Assembly (NCBI GenBank): GCA_965652025.1
Contig: CBFGTM010000006.1
Location: 27,779 to 91,778 of the forward strand
Length of the DNA: 64,000 nt
Direction: 5' to 3'
DNA from: CAVVWJ01 sp965652025
Lineage (GTDB): Bacteria; Gemmatimonadota; Gemmatimonadetes; Gemmatimonadales; GWC2-71-9
Position numbers and translations under genes: made by a program. How positions within the stretch are numbered: position 1 is the stretch's first letter; each line of letters opens with the position of its first letter. The notes beneath the pieces are model-generated. The model was not told the origin of the DNA and searched no databases. It worked only from the letters and a program-made list of their open reading frames with translations. Of the stretch, positions 7,195 to 15,325 are shown piece by piece.

Positions 7195-8382
7195 ATGCCC
7201 CGATTGCGCCGGGCCGCTGGTGCCTTCATCGGGGTGCATCAGCTGCACTCAATGCGGGTGGGGCCAATGCGGGTGATGGAGGCGGGGAGGCGGGGAGGCG
7301 AGGAGGCGGGGAAGATCGCCGAGGAAGCTGCTCGGCAGCTCGACCTGCTTCCCCGCTTCCCTGCTTCCCCACTTCCCATCCTCGACCAGCGTGCTCGGGG
7401 TACCCGCTTCATCGAGCTATCGGTAAAGTCGGTGCTCAATACGCCGGCCTCTACCCACATGGGGTTTTGGTCCATCAATCCCTATGTCGGATGCGAGTTC
7501 GGCTGCATGTACTGCTACGCTCGGGATACTCATAAGTGGGTGGTGGAGAGGCTGGAAGGAAAGCAAACAGCCCCGCTGCCCCGCGCCGCTGCCCTCCCGC
7601 CCGAAGAGGCCTTCGAAAAAGAGATCCTGATCAAATCCGAAGTCGCCGACGTCCTGGCCCGTACTCTCAATCCGGCTCGCCTGGCCGGCCAGTCTCTGGT
7701 CATCGGTACTGCCACCGATCCGTATCAGCCAGCCGAGCGGCGGTTCCGGCTCACCCGCAGGATCCTGGAGGTGTTGACCTCGTATCACGGCCTTTCCATC
7801 GAGATTATCACCAAGTCGCCGCTGGTCACGCGCGACCTCGAGGTCCTGCAGAGGCTCTCCCGACATAATGAGGTGAATGTCAACATCTCGCTGGCCACGG
7901 CGGATGCTCGACTTGCCCGCCGGCTGGAGCTGCGCTCGCCGGTACCGGCAGCACGCCTGCGGGCCCTGGGCCGGCTCACGGCCGGAGGGATTTATGCGGG
8001 ACTCATCGTCGCTCCCATCATTCCCGGCATCACCGACGACTGGGCCGGGCTGGCTCGGCTTCTGGAAGCAGCCAGGGAGGCGGGCGCCCGCTACGTGATC
8101 GGGTCGGCGCTCCGGCTCGGCCCCGCAGCGCGGCACCGCTTCCTTCCTTTCCTCCAGCGCGAGTTCCCCCAGTTGTATGAGCGCTATCGCCGGCACTACG
8201 CTAAGAGCGATCTGAGCAGCCCGAGCTATCAGGAAGCCCTGACCCGCCGGCTTAATGCGCTCCGCCACGCTTTCGGTTTTGCGGGAGACGAGGCGAGCAG
8301 CCGGCGCCGGCGGCGGCTGGAAGAATCCGAGCGCGAAGCAGTCGCTACCCATGAGTCGGTAGAACAGCCAGTCTTGCTCTAG
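7195..8382 (+). CDS. SPL-family radical SAM protein (PA0069/Rv2578c-like)
   Basis: The 4Fe-4S-binding motif is CEFGCMYCYA, with Cys at about residues 100, 104 and 107, preceded by FWSINPYVG as in spore-photoproduct-lyase-like proteins. Further core elements are GTATDPYQPAERRFRLTR and IITKSPLVTRDLEVL. The reaction of this subfamily is unknown to me; the SPL relationship suggests nucleic-acid chemistry. The first ~65 residues are unusual, because they are encoded by an octamer inverted repeat (7278-7378) and look like an insertion. The start is therefore uncertain: 7195, 7252, 7267 or 7276 are all possible. Confidence 0.83.
   Translation: MPRLRRAAGAFIGVHQLHSMRVGPMRVMEAGRRGGEEAGKIAEEAARQLDLLPRFPASPLPILDQRARGTRFIELSVKSVLNTPASTHMGFWSINPYVGCEFGCMYCYARDTHKWVVERLEGKQTAPLPRAAALPPEEAFEKEILIKSEVADVLARTLNPARLAGQSLVIGTATDPYQPAERRFRLTRRILEVLTSYHGLSIEIITKSPLVTRDLEVLQRLSRHNEVNVNISLATADARLARRLELRSPVPAARLRALGRLTAGGIYAGLIVAPIIPGITDDWAGLARLLEAAREAGARYVIGSALRLGPAARHRFLPFLQREFPQLYERYRRHYAKSDLSSPSYQEALTRRLNALRHAFGFAGDEASSRRRRRLEESEREAVATHESVEQPVLL
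7278..7378. repeat. Octamer-built inverted repeat R1 (inside radical SAM gene)
   Basis: Four tandem octamers of GGAGGCGG type (7278-7309) face four of GCTTCCCC type (7347-7378). GCGGGGAAG at 7306-7314 pairs perfectly with 7348-7356. A second small hairpin, AGCTGC-TCG-GCAGCT (7326-7340), sits in the loop. The element is translated as part of the radical SAM protein's N-terminus. Confidence 0.75.
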
Positions 8383-8411
8383 GAGTTCGATGGTATTCAG
8401 AGGAGATCTTC

Positions 8412-8780
8412 ATGACCAGCGCCGAGCATGATCGCCGGATCGATTACATCGAGTTCTCCGTCAAGAGTGTGGCAGACGCCAAGCGGTTCTACGGAAGCAC
8501 ATTCGGCTGGAGCTTCGAGGATTATGGACCGGATTACGCCAGCTTTGCCGATGGCAGGTTGACCGGCGGCTTTCAGACAACAGCAGCAGTGAAACCAGGA
8601 GGACCGCTGGTGGTGATCTATGCCGCAGACCTGGAAGCGCTGGAGCAGCGGGTCAGGAAGGCTGGCGGCACCATCGTGCGTCCGATCTTCAGCTTTCCGG
8701 GCGGCCGGCGTTTTCACTTCACCGATCCCAGCGGCAATGAGCTCGCTGTGTGGTCCGACAAGGAAAAGCGTGAACGGTGA
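8412..8780 (+). CDS. VOC (glyoxalase/bleomycin-resistance fold) protein
   Basis: The 122-residue single-domain protein begins RIDYIEFSVKSVADAKRFYGSTFGW and ends GRRFHFTDPSGNELAVWS, the start and end signatures of the vicinal-oxygen-chelate fold. The metal-site Glu is the one in GNELAVW. Members act on diverse small molecules, so the substrate cannot be predicted. An AGGAG ribosome-binding site sits 9 nt before the ATG. The gene ends within the left arm of repeat R2. Confidence 0.83.
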   Translation: MTSAEHDRRIDYIEFSVKSVADAKRFYGSTFGWSFEDYGPDYASFADGRLTGGFQTTAAVKPGGPLVVIYAADLEALEQRVRKAGGTIVRPIFSFPGGRRFHFTDPSGNELAVWSDKEKRER

Positions 8781-8859
8781 ACGGTAAGCGGTAAACGGGA
8801 AGGTTCCCACGAAGAACCAGATTCAGCACCCGTTTCACTATTTACCGTTCACTGTTTAC
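8770..8859. repeat. Heptamer-built inverted repeat R2
   Basis: The left arm (8770-8799) is about four GTGAACG/GTAAACG heptamers ending CGGG. The right arm (8829-8859) is its imperfect reverse complement over about 30 nt. It occupies the gap between the VOC gene and imuB and ends 8 nt before the imuB ATG, so an RNA hairpin could mask initiation. Confidence 0.75.
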
Positions 8860-8867
8860 TGCGTCTT

Positions 8868-10148
8868 ATGCGCTCAGTGTTGTACGTAGATCCTCCCGCC
8901 TTCTGCACCACTCTCGAGGGCATGGTGGATCCCGCGCTCAGGAAGCGACCGCTGGCTATCGCTCCTCCAGCAGCCGATCGGGCCACCATCCTGGCTCTCT
9001 CGGCCGAGGCACGGCTCGCCGGGCTGGAGCCGGGCATGCCGATCCGGCAAGCCCAGCGGCTCTGCCGGGATCTCATCGTCTTGCCTCCCAATCCACGGCT
9101 CTATGCTCGCGCTTCGCGCGCACTGCATGAGATCCTGCAGATCTTCGCGCCTACTATCGAGCCCAGAGGATACGGGCACGCCTTTCTCGACCTGACCGGG
9201 ACCGGCCGACTGCTGGGCCCGCCCCAGGACGTGGCCGCACGCATCCGGCGCCAGGCCAGTGAACGACTGCGGCTGCCCCTCTCCGTGGGGGCTGCCGCCA
9301 ATAAGCTGGTCAGCCAGGCAGCAATCCGGGCCGGCCGGTGGAATAAACAGTCGCTTCTTTACGTCCCGGCAGGAGATGAACGGAGTTTTCTGGCGCCTCA
9401 GCCGGTCGATGTGTTGCCCGAGCTGGATCCGAGCATTCGTACTAGGCTGGATGAATATCAGCTCGAACTCATCGGCGAGGTGGCAGTCATTGCCGAAAGC
9501 GCGCTGTGTGCGGTGTTCGGCCGGCGAGGGCGCATGCTCCGGGCCCGGGCCCGGGGGATCGATCCGCGCCCGGTGCTGTCGCCGGAGCAACAGTCCGAGT
9601 TTCGCGTGGTCCACACCTTCGCCGGCGACACCAACGACCGTGCTATCCTGAACCCGATGCTCCGGCTAATGAGCGAGCGTTTGGGATCCCGGCTGCGGCG
9701 GCGTTCGCTGACAGCCGGCAGGCTGGGCGTCGAGGCTACCTATGCCGACTACACTACCACGGCCCATGGGGTCCCACTCAAATCAGCCGTGCTGGATGCT
9801 GAGCTGTGGGAGGCGGCAAAGCAGGCATTCGTGCTGGCCAACACCAAGCGGCTGGCCATCCGCTCCGTGGCTCTCACGCTTGATCGCTTAATGGAGGAAG
9901 AGGCGCAGCTGGACTTATGGGAGGGGAAGACGGAAAGCTGGAGGGAAAGCGCAGATGCGGATGTGGTCCAAGCGGCCATTCAACAAGCGGTCGATCGTAT
10001 CCACGCCCGCTACGGTGCCGGTGCCCTGCGGCGGGGAGGCCCGCTCACCGTTCACCGCTCACCGCTCACGTCTTTGTCGTCCCAGACCACCACGACCTTG
10101 CCAAAGCTGGTATTGCCTTCGAGCACTCGATGGGCATCAGCCAGCTGA
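8868..10148 (+). CDS. imuB: ImuB-like inactive Y-family DNA polymerase
   Basis: The fold is that of DinB/Pol IV: palm start YVDPPAF with Asp8, fingers region, thumb, and a little-finger domain with the TFAGDTNDRAIL region. The essential Asp-Glu of the SxDEAFLD motif is replaced by Gly103-His104 in YGHAFLDLTG, so catalysis is not expected. That is the hallmark of ImuB, which acts as a clamp-binding scaffold for DnaE2 in damage-induced mutagenesis. dnaE2 lies 1.5 kb downstream. No imuA was found in the window. The last ~35 residues come from repeat R3 and from antisense of the next gene, so the natural C-terminus may have been displaced. Confidence 0.82.
   Translation: MRSVLYVDPPAFCTTLEGMVDPALRKRPLAIAPPAADRATILALSAEARLAGLEPGMPIRQAQRLCRDLIVLPPNPRLYARASRALHEILQIFAPTIEPRGYGHAFLDLTGTGRLLGPPQDVAARIRRQASERLRLPLSVGAAANKLVSQAAIRAGRWNKQSLLYVPAGDERSFLAPQPVDVLPELDPSIRTRLDEYQLELIGEVAVIAESALCAVFGRRGRMLRARARGIDPRPVLSPEQQSEFRVVHTFAGDTNDRAILNPMLRLMSERLGSRLRRRSLTAGRLGVEATYADYTTTAHGVPLKSAVLDAELWEAAKQAFVLANTKRLAIRSVALTLDRLMEEEAQLDLWEGKTESWRESADADVVQAAIQQAVDRIHARYGAGALRRGGPLTVHRSPLTSLSSQTTTTLPKLVLPSSTRWASAS
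10041..10072. repeat. Heptamer repeat R3, single arm
   Basis: On the minus strand four GTGAGCG/GTGAACG heptamers follow each other. They share the R2 unit, but no inverted partner arm is visible nearby. The repeat encodes part of the ImuB tail on one strand and the last residues and stop of the quinone oxidoreductase on the other. Confidence 0.65.
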
Positions 10149-11059
10149 GTCATCGGATAGGTTCGCTCCAGGACCGGCCGCAGCGCCGCCGGCTGGCCGA
10201 ACCGGGGCTCGAAGAGCGGCAGCATCCGGGCTCCGAATTCCTGAATCAGTGGAATCCGCTCCTCCAATCCCCGGGAGCGCATGACCGTGCCGATGATCTC
10301 CAGCCGCTTGCGCAGGACGGGATTCAGGTCCGCTTCCGTCTGGCTTCCGGCCAGAGATCCCAGCAGCACCAGTCTGCCCCGCGGCGCCAGCACCGCAAGG
10401 TTGTCAGCCAATGCCGGGCCACCCAGAACATCGAGCACCACATTGACCGGCTCACCGACCGCGTCTCGAAATGCGGTTCTGCTGGTATCGATGCCGATCT
10501 CCAGGCCGTAGACCAGCGCCTTGGCCAGCTTGTCCGAACTGCGGGACGTTCCCAGCACCGTGGCTCCGAGCTGCCGGGCAATCTGCGCCGCCGCCGTGCC
10601 AAGGCCGCTGCCCACGGCATGGATCAGCACCCGCTCGCGCGCCTGCAGCCGACCCCGAATTACCAGCGCATCGTACGCCGTCAGGAAGGCCTCGGGAATG
10701 GCAGCCGCTTCGGCGTAGGACAGTCCCGCAGGAATCGGCAACACTTCGTTCTGGTGCACCACCACCAGCTCGGCCTGGGCTCCGCCGCCAACCAGTCCCA
10801 TGACCCGGTCCCCGACCCGCCACTGAGTCACTCCCTGGCGAACCGCTTCCACTTCACCGGCGTACTCCAGTCCTGGAATGTTCGCCGGCCATCCGGATGG
10901 CGCCGGATAGTGTCCCCGCCGCTGGATCAGGTCAGCCCGATTCACGCCGGCCGCGTGCACCCTGACCCGGATGTGTTCCGGCTTGACCTCGGGTTTGGGC
11001 ACGTCGCCGATGGAGATGACTTCCGGTCCGCCGGCTCCCTCGTAGATCACAGCGCGCAT
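10052..11059 (-). CDS. NAD(P)H-quinone oxidoreductase, zinc-less MDR family
   Basis: The 335-residue medium-chain reductase begins MRAVIYEGAGGPEVISIGDVPKP. It has the quinone-reductase signature GLEYAGEVEAVRQGVTQWRVGDRV and an NADPH-binding Rossmann motif in AVGSGLGTAAAQIARQLGA. It resembles the PIG3/QorB group, reducing quinones or enones with NADPH. The ATG at 11059 is chosen because upstream residues lack family similarity. It runs antisense between imuB and tag, and its 3' end overlaps imuB by 97 nt through repeat R3. Confidence 0.88.
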   Translation of the reverse strand: MRAVIYEGAGGPEVISIGDVPKPEVKPEHIRVRVHAAGVNRADLIQRRGHYPAPSGWPANIPGLEYAGEVEAVRQGVTQWRVGDRVMGLVGGGAQAELVVVHQNEVLPIPAGLSYAEAAAIPEAFLTAYDALVIRGRLQARERVLIHAVGSGLGTAAAQIARQLGATVLGTSRSSDKLAKALVYGLEIGIDTSRTAFRDAVGEPVNVVLDVLGGPALADNLAVLAPRGRLVLLGSLAGSQTEADLNPVLRKRLEIIGTVMRSRGLEERIPLIQEFGARMLPLFEPRFGQPAALRPVLERTYPMTQLADAHRVLEGNTSFGKVVVVWDDKDVSGER

Positions 11060-11107
11060 AGAGCTCTGGGTTCTTTCCCCCGATGGCACGAAGGAACATA
11101 GTCCCAC

Positions 11108-11650
11108 TTGGCTGAGATAACGTATTGCGACGCGGCGCCCGGCCATGAATGGCACGGGCCGTATCACGACGAGGAGTACGGGTTTCCGCTGGAGGATGAC
11201 GCCGCCCTCTTCGAGCGGCTGATGCTCGAGATCAATCAGGCCGGTCTATCCTGGCTCACCATTCTCAAGAAGCGTGAGGCGTTTCGCCAAGCGTACGGCG
11301 GGTTCGTTCCTGACGTCGTCGCCCGCTATCGTGCCGCCGACCGGCGCCGGCTGCTCAAGGATGCCGGGATCATCAGAAACCGGCTGAAGGTGGATGCCGC
11401 CATCGCCAATGCCCAAAAGATTCTCGAGCTCCGCGCCAGCCACGGCTCCTTTGGCGGCTGGCTGGCGGCCCACCACCCCAGAAGCAAGGAGGAATGGGTA
11501 AAGCTGTTCAAGCGCACTTTTCGATTCACTGGCGGCGAGATCGTGAACGAGTTCCTGATGAGCATCGGTTATTTGCCCGGGGCTCACGTACCGAGCTGTC
11601 CGGTATATCAGCGTATTCTCGATCGGCGCCCACCCTGGTCGCGGGCATGA
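11108..11650 (+). CDS. tag: DNA-3-methyladenine glycosylase I
   Basis: Tag excises 3-methyladenine from alkylated DNA. The TTG-initiated 180-residue protein starts ITYCDAAPGHEWHGPYHDEEYG, matching the zinc-site and base-pocket start of the family. The EINQAGLSWLTILKKREAFRQA helix contains the conserved Glu and Trp. The C-terminal zinc ligands appear as the His in PGAHVPSC and the Cys after it. It lies 4 nt upstream of dnaE2 and is probably cotranscribed with it, linking alkylation repair to the mutasome. Confidence 0.9.
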   Translation: MAEITYCDAAPGHEWHGPYHDEEYGFPLEDDAALFERLMLEINQAGLSWLTILKKREAFRQAYGGFVPDVVARYRAADRRRLLKDAGIIRNRLKVDAAIANAQKILELRASHGSFGGWLAAHHPRSKEEWVKLFKRTFRFTGGEIVNEFLMSIGYLPGAHVPSCPVYQRILDRRPPWSRA

Positions 11651-11654
11651 CCAG

Positions 11655-14600
11655 GTGTTCGCCCACCTGCACGTCCACTCCCACTTCTCCTTCGGGCTCG
11701 GCGTTTCCAGTCCCGACGCACTCGCACAGGCGGCCGCCGAACGCGGGTACCGAACGCTGGCCTGTACCGATACGAATGGGGTCTATGGTGCGGTCGAGTT
11801 CCAGCGGGCCTGTGCCGCGCGGGGCCTGCGGCCCATCCTTGGCGCTCATCTGGTCTGGGAAGGACAGGAGGCGGTCGCTCTTGCCATTGATGAGGGTGGC
11901 TGGGGAGCGCTGTGCCGGGCGATCACCGAAATACACTGGCGGACAGTCGGAGCGTCGGACAGGCGGATAAGCCCAAAGTCGGAAACCTCCGCCAGCCCGC
12001 CCCTCCGCCTGTCCGCCCTGCTCGCCCCCGATCGTGAAGGCCTGATTCTCCTCTCCCGGGACAGTGATTTTCTAAAGCAGGTGCTCCGGCTGAGCGGTCC
12101 GCACGACCTGTACGCCGAGCTACGCCCCGGCCCAGCGCGGCATGCCACGCTGGCGGCAGCCCGAGAGCTCGGCCTGCCGGTGGTAGCTACCAACGGAGTG
12201 GTGGCTGCCAACGCCGAGGAGTGGAGCCGGCATCGGCTGCTGCGCGCCATTGCGCTGAATACCACCCTTTCCGAGCTCCGTTCCACTGAGGTCTGGCCCC
12301 AGCAGTCCTGGCTCTGCATTGACGATGATCTGGCGCGCCACTTTCCCGACTATCCCGAGGCTCTCCGCGCGGCCGGCGAGATTGCGGATCGGTGCGCCTA
12401 TACCATTCCGATCGGCACCCGAATCGTTCCGCCCCGAGTCGCTGATACCACCGGCGCCTTCGACCAGCTGCGGGCACTGACGCTGGACGGGGCGCGGCGG
12501 CGCTACCCGGTCATCACCCGCGAGCTCCAGGACCGGCTCGACCTGGAGCTCGGCATCATTGCTCGGAAGGGATTCGCCGACTACTTCCTGGTCGTCCGCG
12601 ACATCGTCCGCAACGGCCCCACTCATTGCGGCCGGGGCTCGGTAGCCAATTCGGTGGTGAGCTATTGTCTTGGCATCACCCACGTCGATCCGATTACGTC
12701 CAAGCTGGTCTTCGAGCGGTTTCTCAATCTGGAGCGTAGCGACCCACCCGACATCGACCTCGATTTTCCCTGGGACGAGCGTGATCAGGTACTGGACTAC
12801 GTCTTCCGTCGCTATCCCCGGCTGCACTCGGCCATGGTGGCCAACCACAACTGCTTCAAGGCCAGGGGTGCGCTCAGAGAAGTAGCCAAGGTCCATGGTA
12901 GACCGGCCGGCGAAATCCGGGAGGTCACCCGCCGAATCCCGTTCTTCGAGGATGGGGAGCGGCGCCTGCCTGATCTGGTGGCGACCCACCCGAACTTTCG
13001 GGGGCTGAACCTGGCTCAACAGTGGCAGGGGTTCGCCCGGGTCGCCGAGAGTCTGGTTGGCATCCCCCGTCATCTCTCGGTTCACGCCGGTGGCGTCGTG
13101 ATCACGCCGACGCCCCTGACCGACTATGTGCCGGTGGAGCCCGCTGCCAAAACACTGCCGGACCGGCCTGACGGAGTTCCGGTCATTCAATTCGAGAAGG
13201 ACGGCACCGAAGATGCCGGATTGGTGAAGATCGATCTGCTGGGCAACCGCTCGCTGGCCGTAATTCGGGACGCCATCGAGGCGGTCCATGGCAACACCAG
13301 TCATCGAATCGACTACACGTCCTCGACCGCCGGTGACGATGAAGGAGCCAAGGCACTGTTCCGAACCGGCCAGACCATGGGGGTGTTTTACACCGAGTCT
13401 CCCGCCTCGCGGCTGCTCTGCGCCAAGAGCCAGGCCGACACCTTCGAGCTGCTGGTGCTCAATACCAGCATGATCCGGCCCGCCTCGAACAAATACATTC
13501 AGCTGTATCTGGAGCGGCTGCGGAACCACGCGCCATACGAAGCGCTGGATCCATCGTTGCGGGACACCCTGGCCGACTCGTACGGCATCATGGTGTACCA
13601 GGAAGACGTGGTAAACGTCTGCTCCACATTTGCCGGCATGTCACCCGCCGTCGGCGACGGCCTCCGCAAGGCGCTGTCCAAGAAACGGCCGGCCAAGCAT
13701 CTCGCCGCCTATGCCGAAGAGTTTTTCACCGGGGCGGCCCACCTGGGCCGGGATCCTGCCGCGGCCAGGCGGGTGTGGGACATGATCATGTCGTTTGCCG
13801 GATACAGCTTCTGCAAGGGACACTCCTGTTCCTATATCCAGGTTGCCCAGCACGCCTGCGCCCTTCGAGCCAACCATCCTGCCGAGTTCATGGCGGCAGT
13901 CCTCTCGAACGGCGGCGGCTACTACCAGCCGTTTGCCTATGTCGCGGAAGCCATGCGAATGGGGTTGACGGTGCTCCCTCCCGACATCAATGCCAGCGAC
14001 TTCCGGTGTATCGGCAAGGGGCGGGAGATCCGGATCGGGCTGCAGTTCGTTAAGGGACTTTCGGCGGATGCGGTGGAGCGGGTGTTCGGTCAACGGGGCA
14101 GCGAGGAAGCGGGGCAGCGGGGAAGTAACAGCCGTGCTTATAGCAGCGTCTTTGATCTGCGTGCCCGCGCCGGCATCGCCCCTTCCGACCTGCGGCTCCT
14201 GATCAAGGTGGGCGCTCTGGATTCCATTGCGCAGGGATGGACCCGGCCGATGATGTTATGGATGGTTGATGCAGCGGGTAAGCGGGCAAGCGAGTATGCG
14301 GGTAAGCAACAGAACAGCAGCAGTCTCGCTGGCGATGGCTTACCCGCTTACCATCCTACCCGCTCACCTCCCGACTGGTTTGACGATCTTCCGCCCGCTG
14401 TTCCTGTGCTCAAGGAGTATTCGCTCGAGCGGCGCCGGCGGGAAGAATACGAAATTTTAGGATTCATCACCGACGCTCACCCCATGCAGCTTCACGCCGA
14501 GCAGCTCCGCCGCCTGCGGACCTGTCGCAGCACCGAGCTATCCCGGCACGTGGGCCAGCAGGTACTGGTGGCCGGAATGCTCACAGCAGCCAAGCCGGTG

Positions 14601-14852
14601 TATGCCAAGACTGACGAGCCGATGGAGTTTGCTACCTTCGATGATGGGTATGGTTTGATCGAGACGGTGCTGTTTCCCAGTATCTATCGGGAGCGGGGTC
14701 ACGTCCTCTTCGATCAGGGCCCGTTTATCCTGCGAGGCAAGGTGGAAGAGGAATTCGGGGCCGTTACCCTTACAGTCTCCCAGATTGATCGCCTCGAACG
14801 CATCCGGCATTCCCCGGCCTCATCCGTCTCCGCGCGCGCCGAACACGAGTGA
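11655..14852 (+). CDS. dnaE2: Error-prone DNA polymerase III alpha subunit DnaE2
   Basis: This translesion C-family polymerase works with ImuB. The 1065-residue length fits DnaE2. The N-terminal PHP domain starts HLHVHSHFSFG. The palm has GRGSVANSVVSYCLGITHVDP and the catalytic Asp pair in PPDIDLDFPW. The helix-hairpin-helix and OB regions follow at the C-terminus. Three in-frame insertions stem from octamer repeats: near residues 95-124 (R4), 813-827 (R5) and 873-905 (R6). They keep the frame, so the enzyme is probably functional. The GTG start lies 4 nt after tag. The 3' end overlaps the antisense lipoprotein gene by 33 nt. Confidence 0.93.
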   Translation: MFAHLHVHSHFSFGLGVSSPDALAQAAAERGYRTLACTDTNGVYGAVEFQRACAARGLRPILGAHLVWEGQEAVALAIDEGGWGALCRAITEIHWRTVGASDRRISPKSETSASPPLRLSALLAPDREGLILLSRDSDFLKQVLRLSGPHDLYAELRPGPARHATLAAARELGLPVVATNGVVAANAEEWSRHRLLRAIALNTTLSELRSTEVWPQQSWLCIDDDLARHFPDYPEALRAAGEIADRCAYTIPIGTRIVPPRVADTTGAFDQLRALTLDGARRRYPVITRELQDRLDLELGIIARKGFADYFLVVRDIVRNGPTHCGRGSVANSVVSYCLGITHVDPITSKLVFERFLNLERSDPPDIDLDFPWDERDQVLDYVFRRYPRLHSAMVANHNCFKARGALREVAKVHGRPAGEIREVTRRIPFFEDGERRLPDLVATHPNFRGLNLAQQWQGFARVAESLVGIPRHLSVHAGGVVITPTPLTDYVPVEPAAKTLPDRPDGVPVIQFEKDGTEDAGLVKIDLLGNRSLAVIRDAIEAVHGNTSHRIDYTSSTAGDDEGAKALFRTGQTMGVFYTESPASRLLCAKSQADTFELLVLNTSMIRPASNKYIQLYLERLRNHAPYEALDPSLRDTLADSYGIMVYQEDVVNVCSTFAGMSPAVGDGLRKALSKKRPAKHLAAYAEEFFTGAAHLGRDPAAARRVWDMIMSFAGYSFCKGHSCSYIQVAQHACALRANHPAEFMAAVLSNGGGYYQPFAYVAEAMRMGLTVLPPDINASDFRCIGKGREIRIGLQFVKGLSADAVERVFGQRGSEEAGQRGSNSRAYSSVFDLRARAGIAPSDLRLLIKVGALDSIAQGWTRPMMLWMVDAAGKRASEYAGKQQNSSSLAGDGLPAYHPTRSPPDWFDDLPPAVPVLKEYSLERRRREEYEILGFITDAHPMQLHAEQLRRLRTCRSTELSRHVGQQVLVAGMLTAAKPVYAKTDEPMEFATFDDGYGLIETVLFPSIYRERGHVLFDQGPFILRGKVEEEFGAVTLTVSQIDRLERIRHSPASSVSARAEHE
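11938..12025. repeat. Octamer-built inverted repeat R4 (inside dnaE2 PHP domain)
   Basis: Left octamers GGCGGACA, GTCGGAGC, GTCGGACA, GGCGGATA (11938-11969) face right octamers CCTCCGCC, AGCCCGCC, CCTCCGCC, TGTCCGCC (11986-12017). CGGACAGGCGGA at 11956-11967 is perfectly complementary to 12004-12015. It is translated in frame. Confidence 0.75.
14091..14122. repeat. Octamer repeat R5, single arm (inside dnaE2)
   Basis: Four tandem octamers CAACGGGG, CAGCGAGG, AAGCGGGG, CAGCGGGG are translated as part of a Gly/Arg/Ser/Glu-rich loop. No inverted partner arm is visible within 100 nt. Confidence 0.65.
14274..14369. repeat. Octamer-built inverted repeat R6 (inside dnaE2)
   Basis: Left octamers GCGGGTAA, GCGGGCAA, GCGAGTAT, GCGGGTAA (14274-14305) face right octamers GCTTACCC, GCTTACCA, TCCTACCC, GCTCACCT (14338-14369). 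GCGGGTAAGC at 14298-14307 pairs perfectly with 14338-14347. It encodes a low-complexity insertion in the C-terminal third of DnaE2. Confidence 0.75.
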
Positions 14853-15293
14853 GCCCTCCTGAGCAAAGCGAACTTTCCTGACCCCAAAAGGAGTCCGGAA
14901 CGTGGCCCGGCCTCGGACGTCAAATTTATGAGTCCCCGAGCCGAGTGCGCGAAGCCGCTCGCCGGTGACCTGCCGCCCCAGGGGGAGCGGCACCGCCAGG
15001 GTGGACACCGTGTCAGTCGCTACCTCGAGAGTGCTGTCGCGCTGGAGCTGGCCAATCGGGACTCCGTCCAGGCGCAGCGACAGCTCGACCCGCTCAGTCG
15101 AGATCGGATAGTCGTTAACATTATTCAGGTCCAGCGCCACCACCACCGGCGAGGGGGACGGCGTAGCTCCGCCAACCGCTAGAGTTATCCGGGAGACCGT
15201 GACCACCGGGTCGTCGTAAACCCACAGACCCAGCGGTGTACAGCCTGCCGCAATGAGCGCCCAGACCAGGTGCCGCCCTGCTCCCGGTGTCAT
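14820..15293 (-). CDS. LEA14/WHy-domain lipoprotein
   Basis: The 157-residue protein starts with a signal peptide and lipobox IAAGC. It then shows the WHy/LEA-2 pattern: SPVVVALDLNNVNDYPISTERVELSLRLDGVPIGQ, a hydrophobic beta-sandwich with the conserved Asn-Pro-like turn. LEA-2 proteins occur in bacteria as envelope or stress-associated lipoproteins of unclear role. It is convergent with dnaE2 (33-nt overlap) and divergent from the sugar dehydrogenase, 32 nt apart. Confidence 0.75.
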   Translation of the reverse strand: MTPGAGRHLVWALIAAGCTPLGLWVYDDPVVTVSRITLAVGGATPSPSPVVVALDLNNVNDYPISTERVELSLRLDGVPIGQLQRDSTLEVATDTVSTLAVPLPLGRQVTGERLRALGSGTHKFDVRGRATFRTPFGVRKVRFAQEGSLVFGARGDG

Positions 15294-15325
15294 CGGTCTC
15301 CACCGCACCAAAATGAGGAAACCGC

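Noticed and set aside
7278..7378. Octamer arrays as a CRISPR
   Set aside because: Units are 8 nt without unique spacers, arranged as opposed inverted arrays, and no cas gene is present.
12120..13529. 469-codon antisense frame opposite dnaE2
   Set aside because: Same effect: antisense of a well-supported coding sequence without own start signals or family similarity.
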